Positions 51,145 to 59,118 of a DNA stretch of 64,000 nt are shown piece after piece; position 1 is the first letter of the stretch; each line of letters opens with the position of its first letter. The notes below the pieces were generated by a model, which was not told the DNA's origin, ran no database searches, and worked only from the letters and a program-made list of their open reading frames with translations. Source of the DNA: Hyphomonadaceae bacterium. GTDB lineage: Bacteria > Pseudomonadota > Alphaproteobacteria > Caulobacterales > Aquidulcibacteraceae. A program made the position numbers and the translations under genes. The DNA lies in assembly GCA_019636095.1 (NCBI GenBank), contig JAHBYF010000005.1, positions 186,001-250,000 on the forward strand. The letters run 5' to 3'.

Positions 51145-52338
51145 GTGTCAACACAACTGGCCGTAACGCCGGGTGCAAAAGCAGCGCCAATGGCAGCTAC
51201 AGTGGCATGGACGGGGTGGTTTTGGACCGCCAGCGTCGTTGCGGCGGCGTTTGCCGGCGTTTTCGGGGGGGCAGAACGCCAGGATGTGGCCGCCGCCGCC
51301 GGGTTAGCGTTAGCGCCAGCCCTGGCTGGGTTTACCTTCTTGCCTTGGGTGAACCAGCGTTGGGCGGCGCTAGGTCTCATTATGGCTTGGCTGGTGGCTC
51401 TGTCGGGGTTGGTGGCGGGAACCGGCGGTTGGGGTTCGCCGCTTGTGGTGTCGCTGCTTCTGCCGGTGATCGTGGCGCGGACGCTCGGCCGCTGGACACG
51501 GATTTCAGCCATCGGAGCGGTTCTGGGTTACGCCGCGACGGGCTTCTCTAGCTTCATGTACGCGGGGCTCGGGTGGTTCACTGTGGTGCTGACGGTCGGT
51601 GCGTTGCTTGTGAGTGGCTGGCTTCTTGGCTTCGCGCAGCGGGGTGCACGCAGTGAGCAGGCGACGAACCAGCGAATTGCAGAGGTGTCGCACGAGCTGC
51701 GGACGCCGCTTACGCACATCCTTGGTTTTTCGGAGATGATCGAGCGTCAGCTCTTCGGTGAGATCGGCGTGCGCTATGTCGAATACGCGGGACTCATTCG
51801 CAAGAGTGGCGCGCATCTGCTTGGCTTGGTGAATGATCTGCTCGACCTCTCGCGCATCGATGCCGGGAGATTTGAGCTACACGTTGGTGAGTTTGACGTG
51901 CGAGACGTGATCGAGGACGTCGTGCGGGTCTCGATCGATAGCGCGGAAAAGAAGCAGATTCATCTCGGCATGGTGGCGGGTGAGGCGCCGATCATGGTGC
52001 GTGCGGATGATCGGGCGGTAAAGCGGATGCTGATCAACACGGTCGGCAATGCGATCAAATTTACGCCGGAGGGCGGCCGCGTGATCGTGCAAGCGAGCCT
52101 CATGAGCGGGAGCCTCCAACTCGATACGATCGACAACGGGCCCGGGATTCCGGCGGCCGAGCGCGAAACACTGGGGCAGGCCTACGAGCGCGGTTCGGGT
52201 GGCGCGCGTGCTGAAGGCACGGGCCTTGGACTTTCGCTCGTGCGCGCGTTGGCGGATTTGCACGGCGGCGCGCTCAGTTTTCATGATGCGCCGGGTGGCG
52301 GCGCGCTGGTGCGAGTTACGTTGCCGGTTTTGGTGTGA
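51145..52338 (+). CDS. Membrane sensor histidine kinase (DivJ/PleC-like)
   Basis: 397 residues. Residues about 20-165 contain five or six hydrophobic helices and no clear sensor domain. HisKA has His183 in IAEVSHELRTPLTHILGFSEMI, and the HATPase domain has N (INTVGNAIKFTPEGG), G1 (TIDNGPGIP) and G2 (GTGLGLSLVRALADLHGG) boxes. No receiver is attached and no response regulator lies next to it. The GFSEMI after the H box recalls the PleC/DivJ kinases of Caulobacter. The GTG at 51145 or the ATG at 51190 may be the start. Promoter has three GANTC sites. Confidence 0.88.
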   Translation: MSTQLAVTPGAKAAPMAATVAWTGWFWTASVVAAAFAGVFGGAERQDVAAAAGLALAPALAGFTFLPWVNQRWAALGLIMAWLVALSGLVAGTGGWGSPLVVSLLLPVIVARTLGRWTRISAIGAVLGYAATGFSSFMYAGLGWFTVVLTVGALLVSGWLLGFAQRGARSEQATNQRIAEVSHELRTPLTHILGFSEMIERQLFGEIGVRYVEYAGLIRKSGAHLLGLVNDLLDLSRIDAGRFELHVGEFDVRDVIEDVVRVSIDSAEKKQIHLGMVAGEAPIMVRADDRAVKRMLINTVGNAIKFTPEGGRVIVQASLMSGSLQLDTIDNGPGIPAAERETLGQAYERGSGGARAEGTGLGLSLVRALADLHGGALSFHDAPGGGALVRVTLPVLV

Positions 52339-53175
52339 CTAGCGGCGCAGCGTTAGAAATGCGCGCGCGGCGGCGATGTCGCCGACTTCGACCAGCAAGC
52401 TTTGGGTGACGCGCCCGGTTTCTACGCGCAGTTCCACGCTTTCGCGCGGGTCCAGATCGACAAGGTCTCGGAACGCCGTGTCCGGAAACGTAAAGACGAC
52501 GCTCTGTTCGCCATTGCGGCGTTCGATGGTGCGTGTGGAGGGGATGCTGGCCGTCACCATCGGTGAGGGCAGGCCAGCCTCCAGTCCCTGCGAGATGCGT
52601 TGCGGCAACGCTATTTCGCGCATCTGGCCGCGTGCTTGGTCACGCAGGATGAGGAATGCGGCGTTTGGTGCTGTCGCGCTGGCAGCGAGCGGTATCACAA
52701 GAGCGAGACGTTGCGATCCGTCCGCGTCGCGCACGCCGAAGGTTGCGCGAACCGGCGAGCTAATATCTTGGCTCAGGCGCCATCCAACTGGATCAGCGAC
52801 GCGGCGCGCACGCCAGGAGCGATCCCAACCGGGAAAATCCATTGTGCCGGCATTGGCCCACTGCGCGAAGGAGCGGCGGGCGTCGGCGGCAGCGGTTTCG
52901 GTGCGACCGTCGCCGCAGCGGCGGCTGCGGGCGGCGTTGACGGCGGCAGCCTCTAGTTCGCGCAGTCTGGCGTTCGTCCAGCCCTCGCGCAGCAGCGCGC
53001 CGCGCGCTTGTGCGACGCCGACGTTTAGGGCAGCGCGGATGCTCGGTTCGAAGAGGTGGCATTGCGCGTCGGCTTCAAGAAGCCCACGCCGCTCCACGAA
53101 GGCGGTGCGTGCATTCTCTGTGGCGGAAGCGGCGGTGGCCGTCCCCAAGGCGAGGGCTAGTATGATGAAGCGCAT
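52339..53175 (-). CDS. Unknown secreted protein
   Basis: 278 residues with a short signal peptide (MRFIILALALGTATAASA). Mature region: a helical part with two cysteines (DAQCHLFEP, RSRRCGDGRTE), then a beta-rich part with repeated strands (LVIPLAAS, QSVVFTFPDT, ESVELRVETG), ending VGDIAAARAFLTLRR. No family recognised. The stop codon directly abuts that of the kinase, tail to tail. Confidence 0.68.
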   Translation of the reverse strand: MRFIILALALGTATAASATENARTAFVERRGLLEADAQCHLFEPSIRAALNVGVAQARGALLREGWTNARLRELEAAAVNAARSRRCGDGRTETAAADARRSFAQWANAGTMDFPGWDRSWRARRVADPVGWRLSQDISSPVRATFGVRDADGSQRLALVIPLAASATAPNAAFLILRDQARGQMREIALPQRISQGLEAGLPSPMVTASIPSTRTIERRNGEQSVVFTFPDTAFRDLVDLDPRESVELRVETGRVTQSLLVEVGDIAAARAFLTLRR

Positions 53176-53225
53176 GCGAGCGAGAAAGGTTAAACTAATC
53201 TTCTTGCGTTCTGGTGAACGGCGGC

Positions 53226-53570
53226 ATGGACGAACTGAAAACTGACTTCTGGGCCAGCGCCCTCATTCGGCGCGCGCAGATCGGGGGCGCCTTCGCAGGC
53301 GTTGTGAAGAAGGGCGACACCGACGCAGGGGCGGTGTTGGTGAAAGTGGCGACGCTCGATGGTAAAGCTCGCCTTTACGGGCCGGCTCGCAACGGTGACG
53401 GGGAACGCATTTGGCTGGATCTTTCGGCTGGTTCGCTGGGGGACGTTGAGACGGATGTGGACGGCTACGTCCGCAAGCGCCGGGAAGGCGATCCGGACCT
53501 TTGGGTGATTGAGATCGAGGATCGCGAAGGTCGGCATTTTTTGACCGAGCCGGTGGATTCTGGCGGCTGA
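53226..53570 (+). CDS. DUF1491 family protein
   Basis: 114 residues. MDELKTDFWASALIRRAQIGGAFAGVVKKGD-x-DAGAVLVKV is the DUF1491 signature, a small alpha/beta protein restricted to alphaproteobacteria and without known function. The C-terminal block is DPDLWVIEIEDREGRHFL. The ATG at 53226 gives the family N-terminus; a GTG four codons upstream is the alternative. It stands 72 bases before prfC on the same strand. Confidence 0.85.
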   Translation: MDELKTDFWASALIRRAQIGGAFAGVVKKGDTDAGAVLVKVATLDGKARLYGPARNGDGERIWLDLSAGSLGDVETDVDGYVRKRREGDPDLWVIEIEDREGRHFLTEPVDSGG

Positions 53571-53641
53571 CCAAGAGGCGCTGTTGCCCAGGGCGGCGGC
53601 AAAGCGTAAACGCGCCGCTTCGCTTTCATATCTGAGACCTG

Positions 53642-55246
53642 ATGTCCGCCGACCCCGCCACCGAGGCCGCCCGCCGCCGCACGTTCGCGATCATCTCGCA
53701 TCCCGACGCCGGCAAGACGACTTTGACTGAATCGTTGCTGCTCGCGGGCGGTGCGATTCACTTGGCTGGCGAAGTGGCTGCGCGCGGCCAAGCGCGGCGC
53801 ACCACCTCGGACTGGATGAAGATTGAGCGCGAGCGCGGCATCTCGGTGTCCAGCTCGGTGATGATGTTTGAGCACGACGGCATGGTGTTCAACCTGCTGG
53901 ACACGCCAGGTCACGAGGATTTCTCAGAAGACACGTATCGGACCCTCACCGCTGCGGACTCCGCGATCATGGTGCTCGATGCGGCAAAGGGCATCGAGCC
54001 GCAGACGTTGAAGCTGTTTGAGGTCTGCCGCCTTCGCGACATTCCGATCACCACCTTCATCAACAAGATGGACCGCGAAGCGCTCGATCCGTTTGAGCTG
54101 CTGGATGAGATCCACTCGAAGCTCGCCATGGACACTGCGCCGATGTATTGGCCGGCGGCGTCGGGGCAGCGTTTTGGCGGCATGCTTGATCTGACGACGG
54201 ACGAGTTCGTGCCGTTCCGCCGTTTGGAGCATGGCGAAGAGGGCTTTGCGGTTGAGATGCGCCAGAAGCGCGGTGCCAGCAATTTTCTGGAAGGTCTGCG
54301 CGACGATGTACGCGCAGAACTGGAAGAGACGGCGGAGCTGGCGCGCGAGGGCCTGCCAAAATTCGATCTGACTGCATTCCGTGAAGGGCATCTGACTCCT
54401 GTGTTCTTCGGCTCAGCGTTGCGCCGCTATGGTGTGCTTGAGTTGCTCGCTGGGCTTGGCGCCAATGCGCCGCCGCCACGGCCATTGAAGGCTACGGTGA
54501 AAGGCCAAGAGACGGAGGTGGCGCCTGGGCGAAGCGAGGTCAGCGGCTTCATCTTCAAGATCCAAGCGAACATGGACCCGAAGCACCGCGACCGCGTCGG
54601 ATTCTTCCGTATTTCGTCGGGCAAGTTTCAGCGCGGCATGACGCTGAAGACGGCGGCGGGCAAAGGCTTCAACGTCCACAACCCGATGATGTTCATGGCG
54701 CAGGATCGAGAGATCGCGCAGGAAGCGTTTCCAGGTGATGTGATTGGTATCCCGAGCCACGGCGGCCTGCGCGTGGGGGATTCGCTGTCTCAGAGTGGTG
54801 ACGTCATCTTCCAAGGCATTCCGAACTTCGCGCCGGAAATCCTAAAGCGCGTGCGCGTGAAAGATCCGCTGAAGCAGAAGCATTTGCGCAAGGCGTTGGA
54901 GTCCCTGGGCGAAGAGGGCGTCACCCAGGTGTTCAAGCCGGTGCATGGCGGCGATCTCGTTGTGGGCGCGGTTGGTCAGCTGCAGTTTGAAGTGCTCGAT
55001 GAGCGGATGAAGGCAGAGTACGGACTCGAGGTGATTTTTGAGACGTCTCCCTACCAGGCTGCACGTTGGGTGAGCGCCGAGAGCCGCGCCGATCTCGAAG
55101 CGTTTGCCGAGAAATCAGCGTCGCAGATGGCCGAAGACGTTGACAACGCGCCGGTGTTCCTCGGCAAGAGCGCGTGGGAGATTGGCTACGTTCAGGAGAA
55201 GAACCCGAAGGTCAGGTTCTCCGATACGAAAGAGCGAGCCGCCTAG
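53642..55246 (+). CDS. prfC: Peptide chain release factor 3
   Basis: GTPase that recycles RF1/RF2 from the ribosome, 534 residues. G1 is ISHPDAGKTTLTESLL, G2 lies near RTTSDWMKIERERGISVSSS, G3 is LLDTPGHEDFSED and G4 is FINKMDREALDP. RF3 is separated from EF-G by the short length and by ISHPDAGKTT with LAGEVAARGQARRTTSDWM. Domains II and III follow (about 290-530). Full length. Its end overlaps the VOC gene on the other strand by four bases. Confidence 0.96.
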   Translation: MSADPATEAARRRTFAIISHPDAGKTTLTESLLLAGGAIHLAGEVAARGQARRTTSDWMKIERERGISVSSSVMMFEHDGMVFNLLDTPGHEDFSEDTYRTLTAADSAIMVLDAAKGIEPQTLKLFEVCRLRDIPITTFINKMDREALDPFELLDEIHSKLAMDTAPMYWPAASGQRFGGMLDLTTDEFVPFRRLEHGEEGFAVEMRQKRGASNFLEGLRDDVRAELEETAELAREGLPKFDLTAFREGHLTPVFFGSALRRYGVLELLAGLGANAPPPRPLKATVKGQETEVAPGRSEVSGFIFKIQANMDPKHRDRVGFFRISSGKFQRGMTLKTAAGKGFNVHNPMMFMAQDREIAQEAFPGDVIGIPSHGGLRVGDSLSQSGDVIFQGIPNFAPEILKRVRVKDPLKQKHLRKALESLGEEGVTQVFKPVHGGDLVVGAVGQLQFEVLDERMKAEYGLEVIFETSPYQAARWVSAESRADLEAFAEKSASQMAEDVDNAPVFLGKSAWEIGYVQEKNPKVRFSDTKERAA

Positions 55247-55629
55247 TCGTGCGGCACGCCTGGGCGGCGTTCGGCAATGTGCCAGAGCACGCCGCTTGGA
55301 TCGACGATGTAAGCCACGCGTAGGCCCCAGGGCTGCATCGCCGGAGCCTTGGGGGCGGCAACGCCAAAGTTTGCGGGAAGATTGAGGTTTTCGATGTGCG
55401 TCCACCACGCGTCGAGATCGTCGACCATGAGCTGCATCATGCACATTTCGGCCCACGCATCGGTGAACAGCCGTTGGAGGATGAAGCCGCCAGAGCCGGT
55501 CTTGAAGATCGCGACGTCGCTGTCGAGCACCTTCTCGAAGCCGAGTGCTTCGTAAAAGCGCTTCGACAAATCGAAATCGCGTGTCGGCAGGAACGGGCGC
55601 GCGAGCTCGGCGCCTGAAGGCGTGGGCAT
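55243..55629 (-). CDS. VOC family protein
   Basis: 128 residues of the glyoxalase/bleomycin-resistance fold. ARPFLPTRDFDLSKRFYEALGF opens the first module; SGGFILQRL and WAEMCMMQLMVDDLDAWWTHIENL follow; the second ends RVAYIVDPSGVLWHIAER with the likely metal ligand His. The reaction is unknown. It is not similar in detail to the VOC protein at 7.4 kb. Confidence 0.85.
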   Translation of the reverse strand: MPTPSGAELARPFLPTRDFDLSKRFYEALGFEKVLDSDVAIFKTGSGGFILQRLFTDAWAEMCMMQLMVDDLDAWWTHIENLNLPANFGVAAPKAPAMQPWGLRVAYIVDPSGVLWHIAERRPGVPHD

Positions 55630-55668
55630 AGGCGTAAATATCTGCCGCCTTCGCGCCGAAGCAAGGGC

Positions 55669-56754
55669 CTAAGCCGCTTGTGCTGCGCCTTTGCGGACTT
55701 TGAAGAAGCGCATGGCGCGCTGGGCCGCTTCGACCGGCACGTCGTTATACATGCGGCCAAATTCCTCGGCCCGCTGCATGGCTTCATCGCCGCCGCAAGA
55801 AAGCACGGCGAGCGTGACAAAGAGCGGACGTTCGATACCGGCGGCGCGGCAGATCATGGCGAGACCATCAATGTCGCGGCGATTGATCAGGTCGGCCACC
55901 GTGTCGGGCTCAAGACTTGTGATCTCGGCAAGGCCGTAGAGGAAGTGAGTCTGCTTGGCTTCGCGATAGAGAGAGACGAGGAGGCGGGCGTTCAGTTCGC
56001 CGCTATTCTTCTTCGAGTTGATGAAGGCCATCGCGTTCTTGGCTTCCGCGCTCATGTCACCGACGCTGGCGCTCATCCGCGCGCGGGCCTTTGATAGCGC
56101 AGCGTCGAGTGTCGCGGGATCGACTGAAGCGTTGCGCTTCATGATCTGGTCGCGGAGCGTATTCTCGACGACAAAATACATCTCGTTCAGCAAATCAAGC
56201 GGCAGGTCGGCGCGTTTTACGACGCCTTCGTGCAGCATGCTGTTGCTGCGGGCGCGATCGACGGCGACTTCCATGCTTGTGCGCGAGATCTTGGCGGTGT
56301 CGTTGCGGATCAGGTGATCGAGCGCGGTATCGTCGCCGAACTTTACGATGGCGTCGGATAGGTTCTCGGAAACGTCGGGGCGCTGAGCGACGGCGGCGAT
56401 GTGCTGCTGGCTCTGGTAATTGACGATTTGCAGCAGGGTCTGCTCGTCGAGCGCGTGGCTGCGCTTTAGGACCGGTCCCGCGATTTCGAAGGAGTGGTTC
56501 GCCAAATCGCGCATTAGGCCGACGGGCGCATCCTCGGCGTCGGCGAACACTTCTGAGAGTTCGGCCAGCACGCTGTCCTGCATCTCCGCGGCCACAAGCT
56601 GCAAAACATCATCGAACAGCGCCGTCTCACGGGTTGTGCGGGTACTTGATGTCTCGAAGAAGAGATCGGTAACCTCGCGCAGCAGTTCACGCCGCTGATT
56701 GCTGTCGGTCGTACGCGCCAAATCGACGAGCTTCGCAAACCGCGCGTTAGACAT
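55669..56754 (-). CDS. DUF2336 domain protein, copy 2
   Basis: 361 residues, all-helical and soluble, with repeats of about 20-30 residues like those of copy 1 at 36.3 kb. NARFAKLVDLARTTDSNQRRELLREVTDLF opens it, and GDMSAEAKNAMAFINSKKNSGELNARLLVSLYR is a conserved block. The last block DINLINRRDIDGLAMICRAAG-like (AVADLINRRDIDGLAMICRA) is typical of the family. Caulobacterales often have several DUF2336 proteins; function unknown. The start ATG lies 66 bases beyond the PAN-domain gene stop. Confidence 0.85.
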   Translation of the reverse strand: MSNARFAKLVDLARTTDSNQRRELLREVTDLFFETSSTRTTRETALFDDVLQLVAAEMQDSVLAELSEVFADAEDAPVGLMRDLANHSFEIAGPVLKRSHALDEQTLLQIVNYQSQQHIAAVAQRPDVSENLSDAIVKFGDDTALDHLIRNDTAKISRTSMEVAVDRARSNSMLHEGVVKRADLPLDLLNEMYFVVENTLRDQIMKRNASVDPATLDAALSKARARMSASVGDMSAEAKNAMAFINSKKNSGELNARLLVSLYREAKQTHFLYGLAEITSLEPDTVADLINRRDIDGLAMICRAAGIERPLFVTLAVLSCGGDEAMQRAEEFGRMYNDVPVEAAQRAMRFFKVRKGAAQAA

Positions 56755-56820
56755 AAGCCTGAAGTCCCCTGAATCGAGCAGAAACTACTGCGCGGTCGTA
56801 AACAAATCTTAGCAGCGCCT

Positions 56821-57264
56821 TCAATTTCCAAGCCCCCCGCGCAGGCTTTCCTCAGTGCTTGGGCCGCCCAAAAGCGCCAGCGAGAGGTCCTGAGGGGGAT
56901 CTGCCGTCATAACAGCGCCGGGCGCGCGGTCTTCGTGGGCGGCGATAGCGGGCGCGGCGGAAGGCGGCGGCGCCTGCGAGTGGGGCGCGCGCAACGAAGC
57001 CGGAACGCGCAGGCTAACGCCGGAGGTGACGCCTTCACGTTCGGTCGGTGTGGGAACGATGGCTTTTAGCTCGCAAGAATTCGCCTGATAGCTCCAGGCC
57101 ATGCAGAGCGTGTCGTCGGCGCAAAGGCGTTCGCACCCGGCGACAGAGTCCGCTTCAATGGTGGCGTACGAACCGCCTGGGCGGGCGACGTTGGTGTCGC
57201 CTATCGCCCAAGCCGCACCGACTTGTGCCGCGGCAATCGCTGCGAGCAGGAAGAGATAGCGCAT
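56821..57264 (-). CDS. Secreted PAN/apple-like domain protein
   Basis: 147 residues with a signal peptide (MRYLFLLAAIAAAQVGAAWA). NVARPGGSYATIEADSVAGCERLCADDTLCMAWSYQANSCELKAIVP matches a PAN_4-type domain: four cysteines, N-x-x-x-P-G-G-x-Y start and C-x-W-S/T-Y core, often a protein- or carbohydrate-binding module. A proline-rich tail follows. It lies 36 bases behind the ABC-F gene on the same strand and may be co-transcribed with it. Confidence 0.8.
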   Translation of the reverse strand: MRYLFLLAAIAAAQVGAAWAIGDTNVARPGGSYATIEADSVAGCERLCADDTLCMAWSYQANSCELKAIVPTPTEREGVTSGVSLRVPASLRAPHSQAPPPSAAPAIAAHEDRAPGAVMTADPPQDLSLALLGGPSTEESLRGGLGN

Positions 57265-57300
57265 GGGCCGAATCTGTACGCGCTTTGGTTAACAAGAGAT

Positions 57301-59118
57301 TCACTCTTGTGCGCCGAGCGCCTCGCGTCGCAGTTCTATCTCCAGCCATTCGGCTTCAGCCGCTTCTCGCTCGGCGCGGGCAGCTTCGAGGCGGGCGGCG
57401 GTTTGGGTGAATTCGTTGCTGTTGAATGCGTCGGCCGCGGCGAGCTTGGTTTCAAGTCCTTCAATCTCGGCGGATAGCTTCGGCATCAAAGCGTCGAGTT
57501 CGCTGGCGCGCCGCTTGTCCTTGTAGCTGAGCTTGCTTTGCTTCTTGGGCGCGGTGGGGCGCAGCGGTTCGGATGGCTGGTTCTTCGGTGTTGGGCGTGG
57601 GCTGATCGCCTCGCCGTGTTCGCGCTCGAAATCCGCCCACCCGCCGGGCGTCTCTACCCACTTGCCGTTGCCGAGCGGGCCGACGATCTGGGTGGCGACG
57701 CCGTCGAGAAAGGCGCGATCGTGACTCACTATGAGGACGGTGCCTTCATAGGTCGCGAGCATCTCTTCAAGCGCGTCGAGCGTGTCCATGTCGAGGTCGT
57801 TGGTGGGTTCGTCCAGCACCAGGAGGTTGGCGGGCTTGGCCAGCGCGATGGCGAGCGCGAGGCGATTGCGTTCGCCGCCCGAAAGCGCCGAGACGGGTTG
57901 GCGAAGTTGTTGGGCGGTGAACAAGAATTCTTTAGCATACGAAGCGACATGGCGGGCAACGCCACGCACCATGACCTGATCGCCGCCGCCGGGTGTAAGT
58001 GCGTCTTTCAGTGTGAGGTTGGGATCGATGATGTCGCGGCGCTGATCAACGTAGGCGAGGGTGAGGTTTTCGCCTATGCGGACGCTGCCGCTGTCAGGCT
58101 CGCGGCGTTGCAGCAGGAGTTCAAGCAATGTCGTCTTGCCGCTGCCATTGGCGCCGACAACGCCCACTCGGTCGCCGCGACGAATGCGAAGTGAGAAATT
58201 CGCGATCAAGGGTCGTTCGCCGTAGGCTTTCGAAATGTTCTTGGCGTCGATGACCAGCCGGGCGGATTCGGCGCCGCGTTCGGCGTTGAGAGCGGCGGCG
58301 GGCGACGCGCCTAGCTCTTTCATGTCGCGGCGCTCAGCGCGCATGGCCAAGAGCTTGCGGCGGCGCCCTTCGTTGCGTGAGCGGCGCGCGGTGACGCCAC
58401 GGCGGAGCCAGTGCTCTTCGGCTTTGAGTTGCGTTTCGAGACGCGCGAGCTTGCGGGCGTCTTCCTCCTCGATTTGGTCGGCCCATTCCTCGAAGGCGGC
58501 ATAGCCGCGATGGAGCTTCAGCAACCGGCGTTGGCGAAGCCAAAGCGTCGCTGTGGAGGTGCGCTCCAAGAACCGGCGGTCATGGCTGATGATGAGGCAA
58601 GCGCCGCGTTGGTTGGCGATGATCCGTTCGAGTTCTTCGATCGCAGTGATGTCGAGGTGGTTGGTCGGCTCGTCGAGCAAGAGAATGTCGGCGTCGGCGG
58701 CGAGCGCGCGGGCGAGAGATGCCCGGCGGGCTTCGCCGCCGGACAGACCCTGCGGGGGACGTTGTGGGTCGAGGCCAAATTGTTCGAGTGCGGCATCGGC
58801 GGCGTAGGCTGGGATTTCCATCGTGCTGCCGACACGCATAACCGAGACCGACTGCGCGTACTCGCGGAGCGTTGCGAAACCGTCGAAGTTGGTCTCTTGC
58901 GGCGCGAACGCGATTCTCGTGCCGGATTGATAGACGATTTCGCCGGCATCCGGTTCGGTAAGGCCGGCCATCATCCGCATCAGCGTCGACTTGCCGGCGC
59001 CATTGGCGCCGACAAACGCCACGCGCTCGCCTTTTTGTAGCACGAACTCGGCGTCGTCGAAGAGCGGCGCTTGGCCAAGCGTCAGCGCTAGTTCTTTGAC
59101 GTGCGCGAGCGCTGACAT
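57301..59118 (-). CDS. uup: ABC-F family ATPase (Uup-like)
   Basis: 605 residues with two ATP-binding cassettes and no membrane part. NBD1: Walker A GANGAGKST, signature LSGGEARRASLARAL, Walker B ILLLDEPTNHLD. NBD2: GANGSGKTT, LSGGERNRLALAIAL, LLVLDEPTNDLD. The C-terminal 100 residues form a coiled coil (LDALMPKLSAEIEGLETKL...), as in Uup, which binds DNA or ribosomes. ABC-F proteins act on translating ribosomes. Start codon abuts the upstream penicillin-binding protein stop, so the two share a transcript. Confidence 0.92.
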   Translation of the reverse strand: MSALAHVKELALTLGQAPLFDDAEFVLQKGERVAFVGANGAGKSTLMRMMAGLTEPDAGEIVYQSGTRIAFAPQETNFDGFATLREYAQSVSVMRVGSTMEIPAYAADAALEQFGLDPQRPPQGLSGGEARRASLARALAADADILLLDEPTNHLDITAIEELERIIANQRGACLIISHDRRFLERTSTATLWLRQRRLLKLHRGYAAFEEWADQIEEEDARKLARLETQLKAEEHWLRRGVTARRSRNEGRRRKLLAMRAERRDMKELGASPAAALNAERGAESARLVIDAKNISKAYGERPLIANFSLRIRRGDRVGVVGANGSGKTTLLELLLQRREPDSGSVRIGENLTLAYVDQRRDIIDPNLTLKDALTPGGGDQVMVRGVARHVASYAKEFLFTAQQLRQPVSALSGGERNRLALAIALAKPANLLVLDEPTNDLDMDTLDALEEMLATYEGTVLIVSHDRAFLDGVATQIVGPLGNGKWVETPGGWADFEREHGEAISPRPTPKNQPSEPLRPTAPKKQSKLSYKDKRRASELDALMPKLSAEIEGLETKLAAADAFNSNEFTQTAARLEAARAEREAAEAEWLEIELRREALGAQE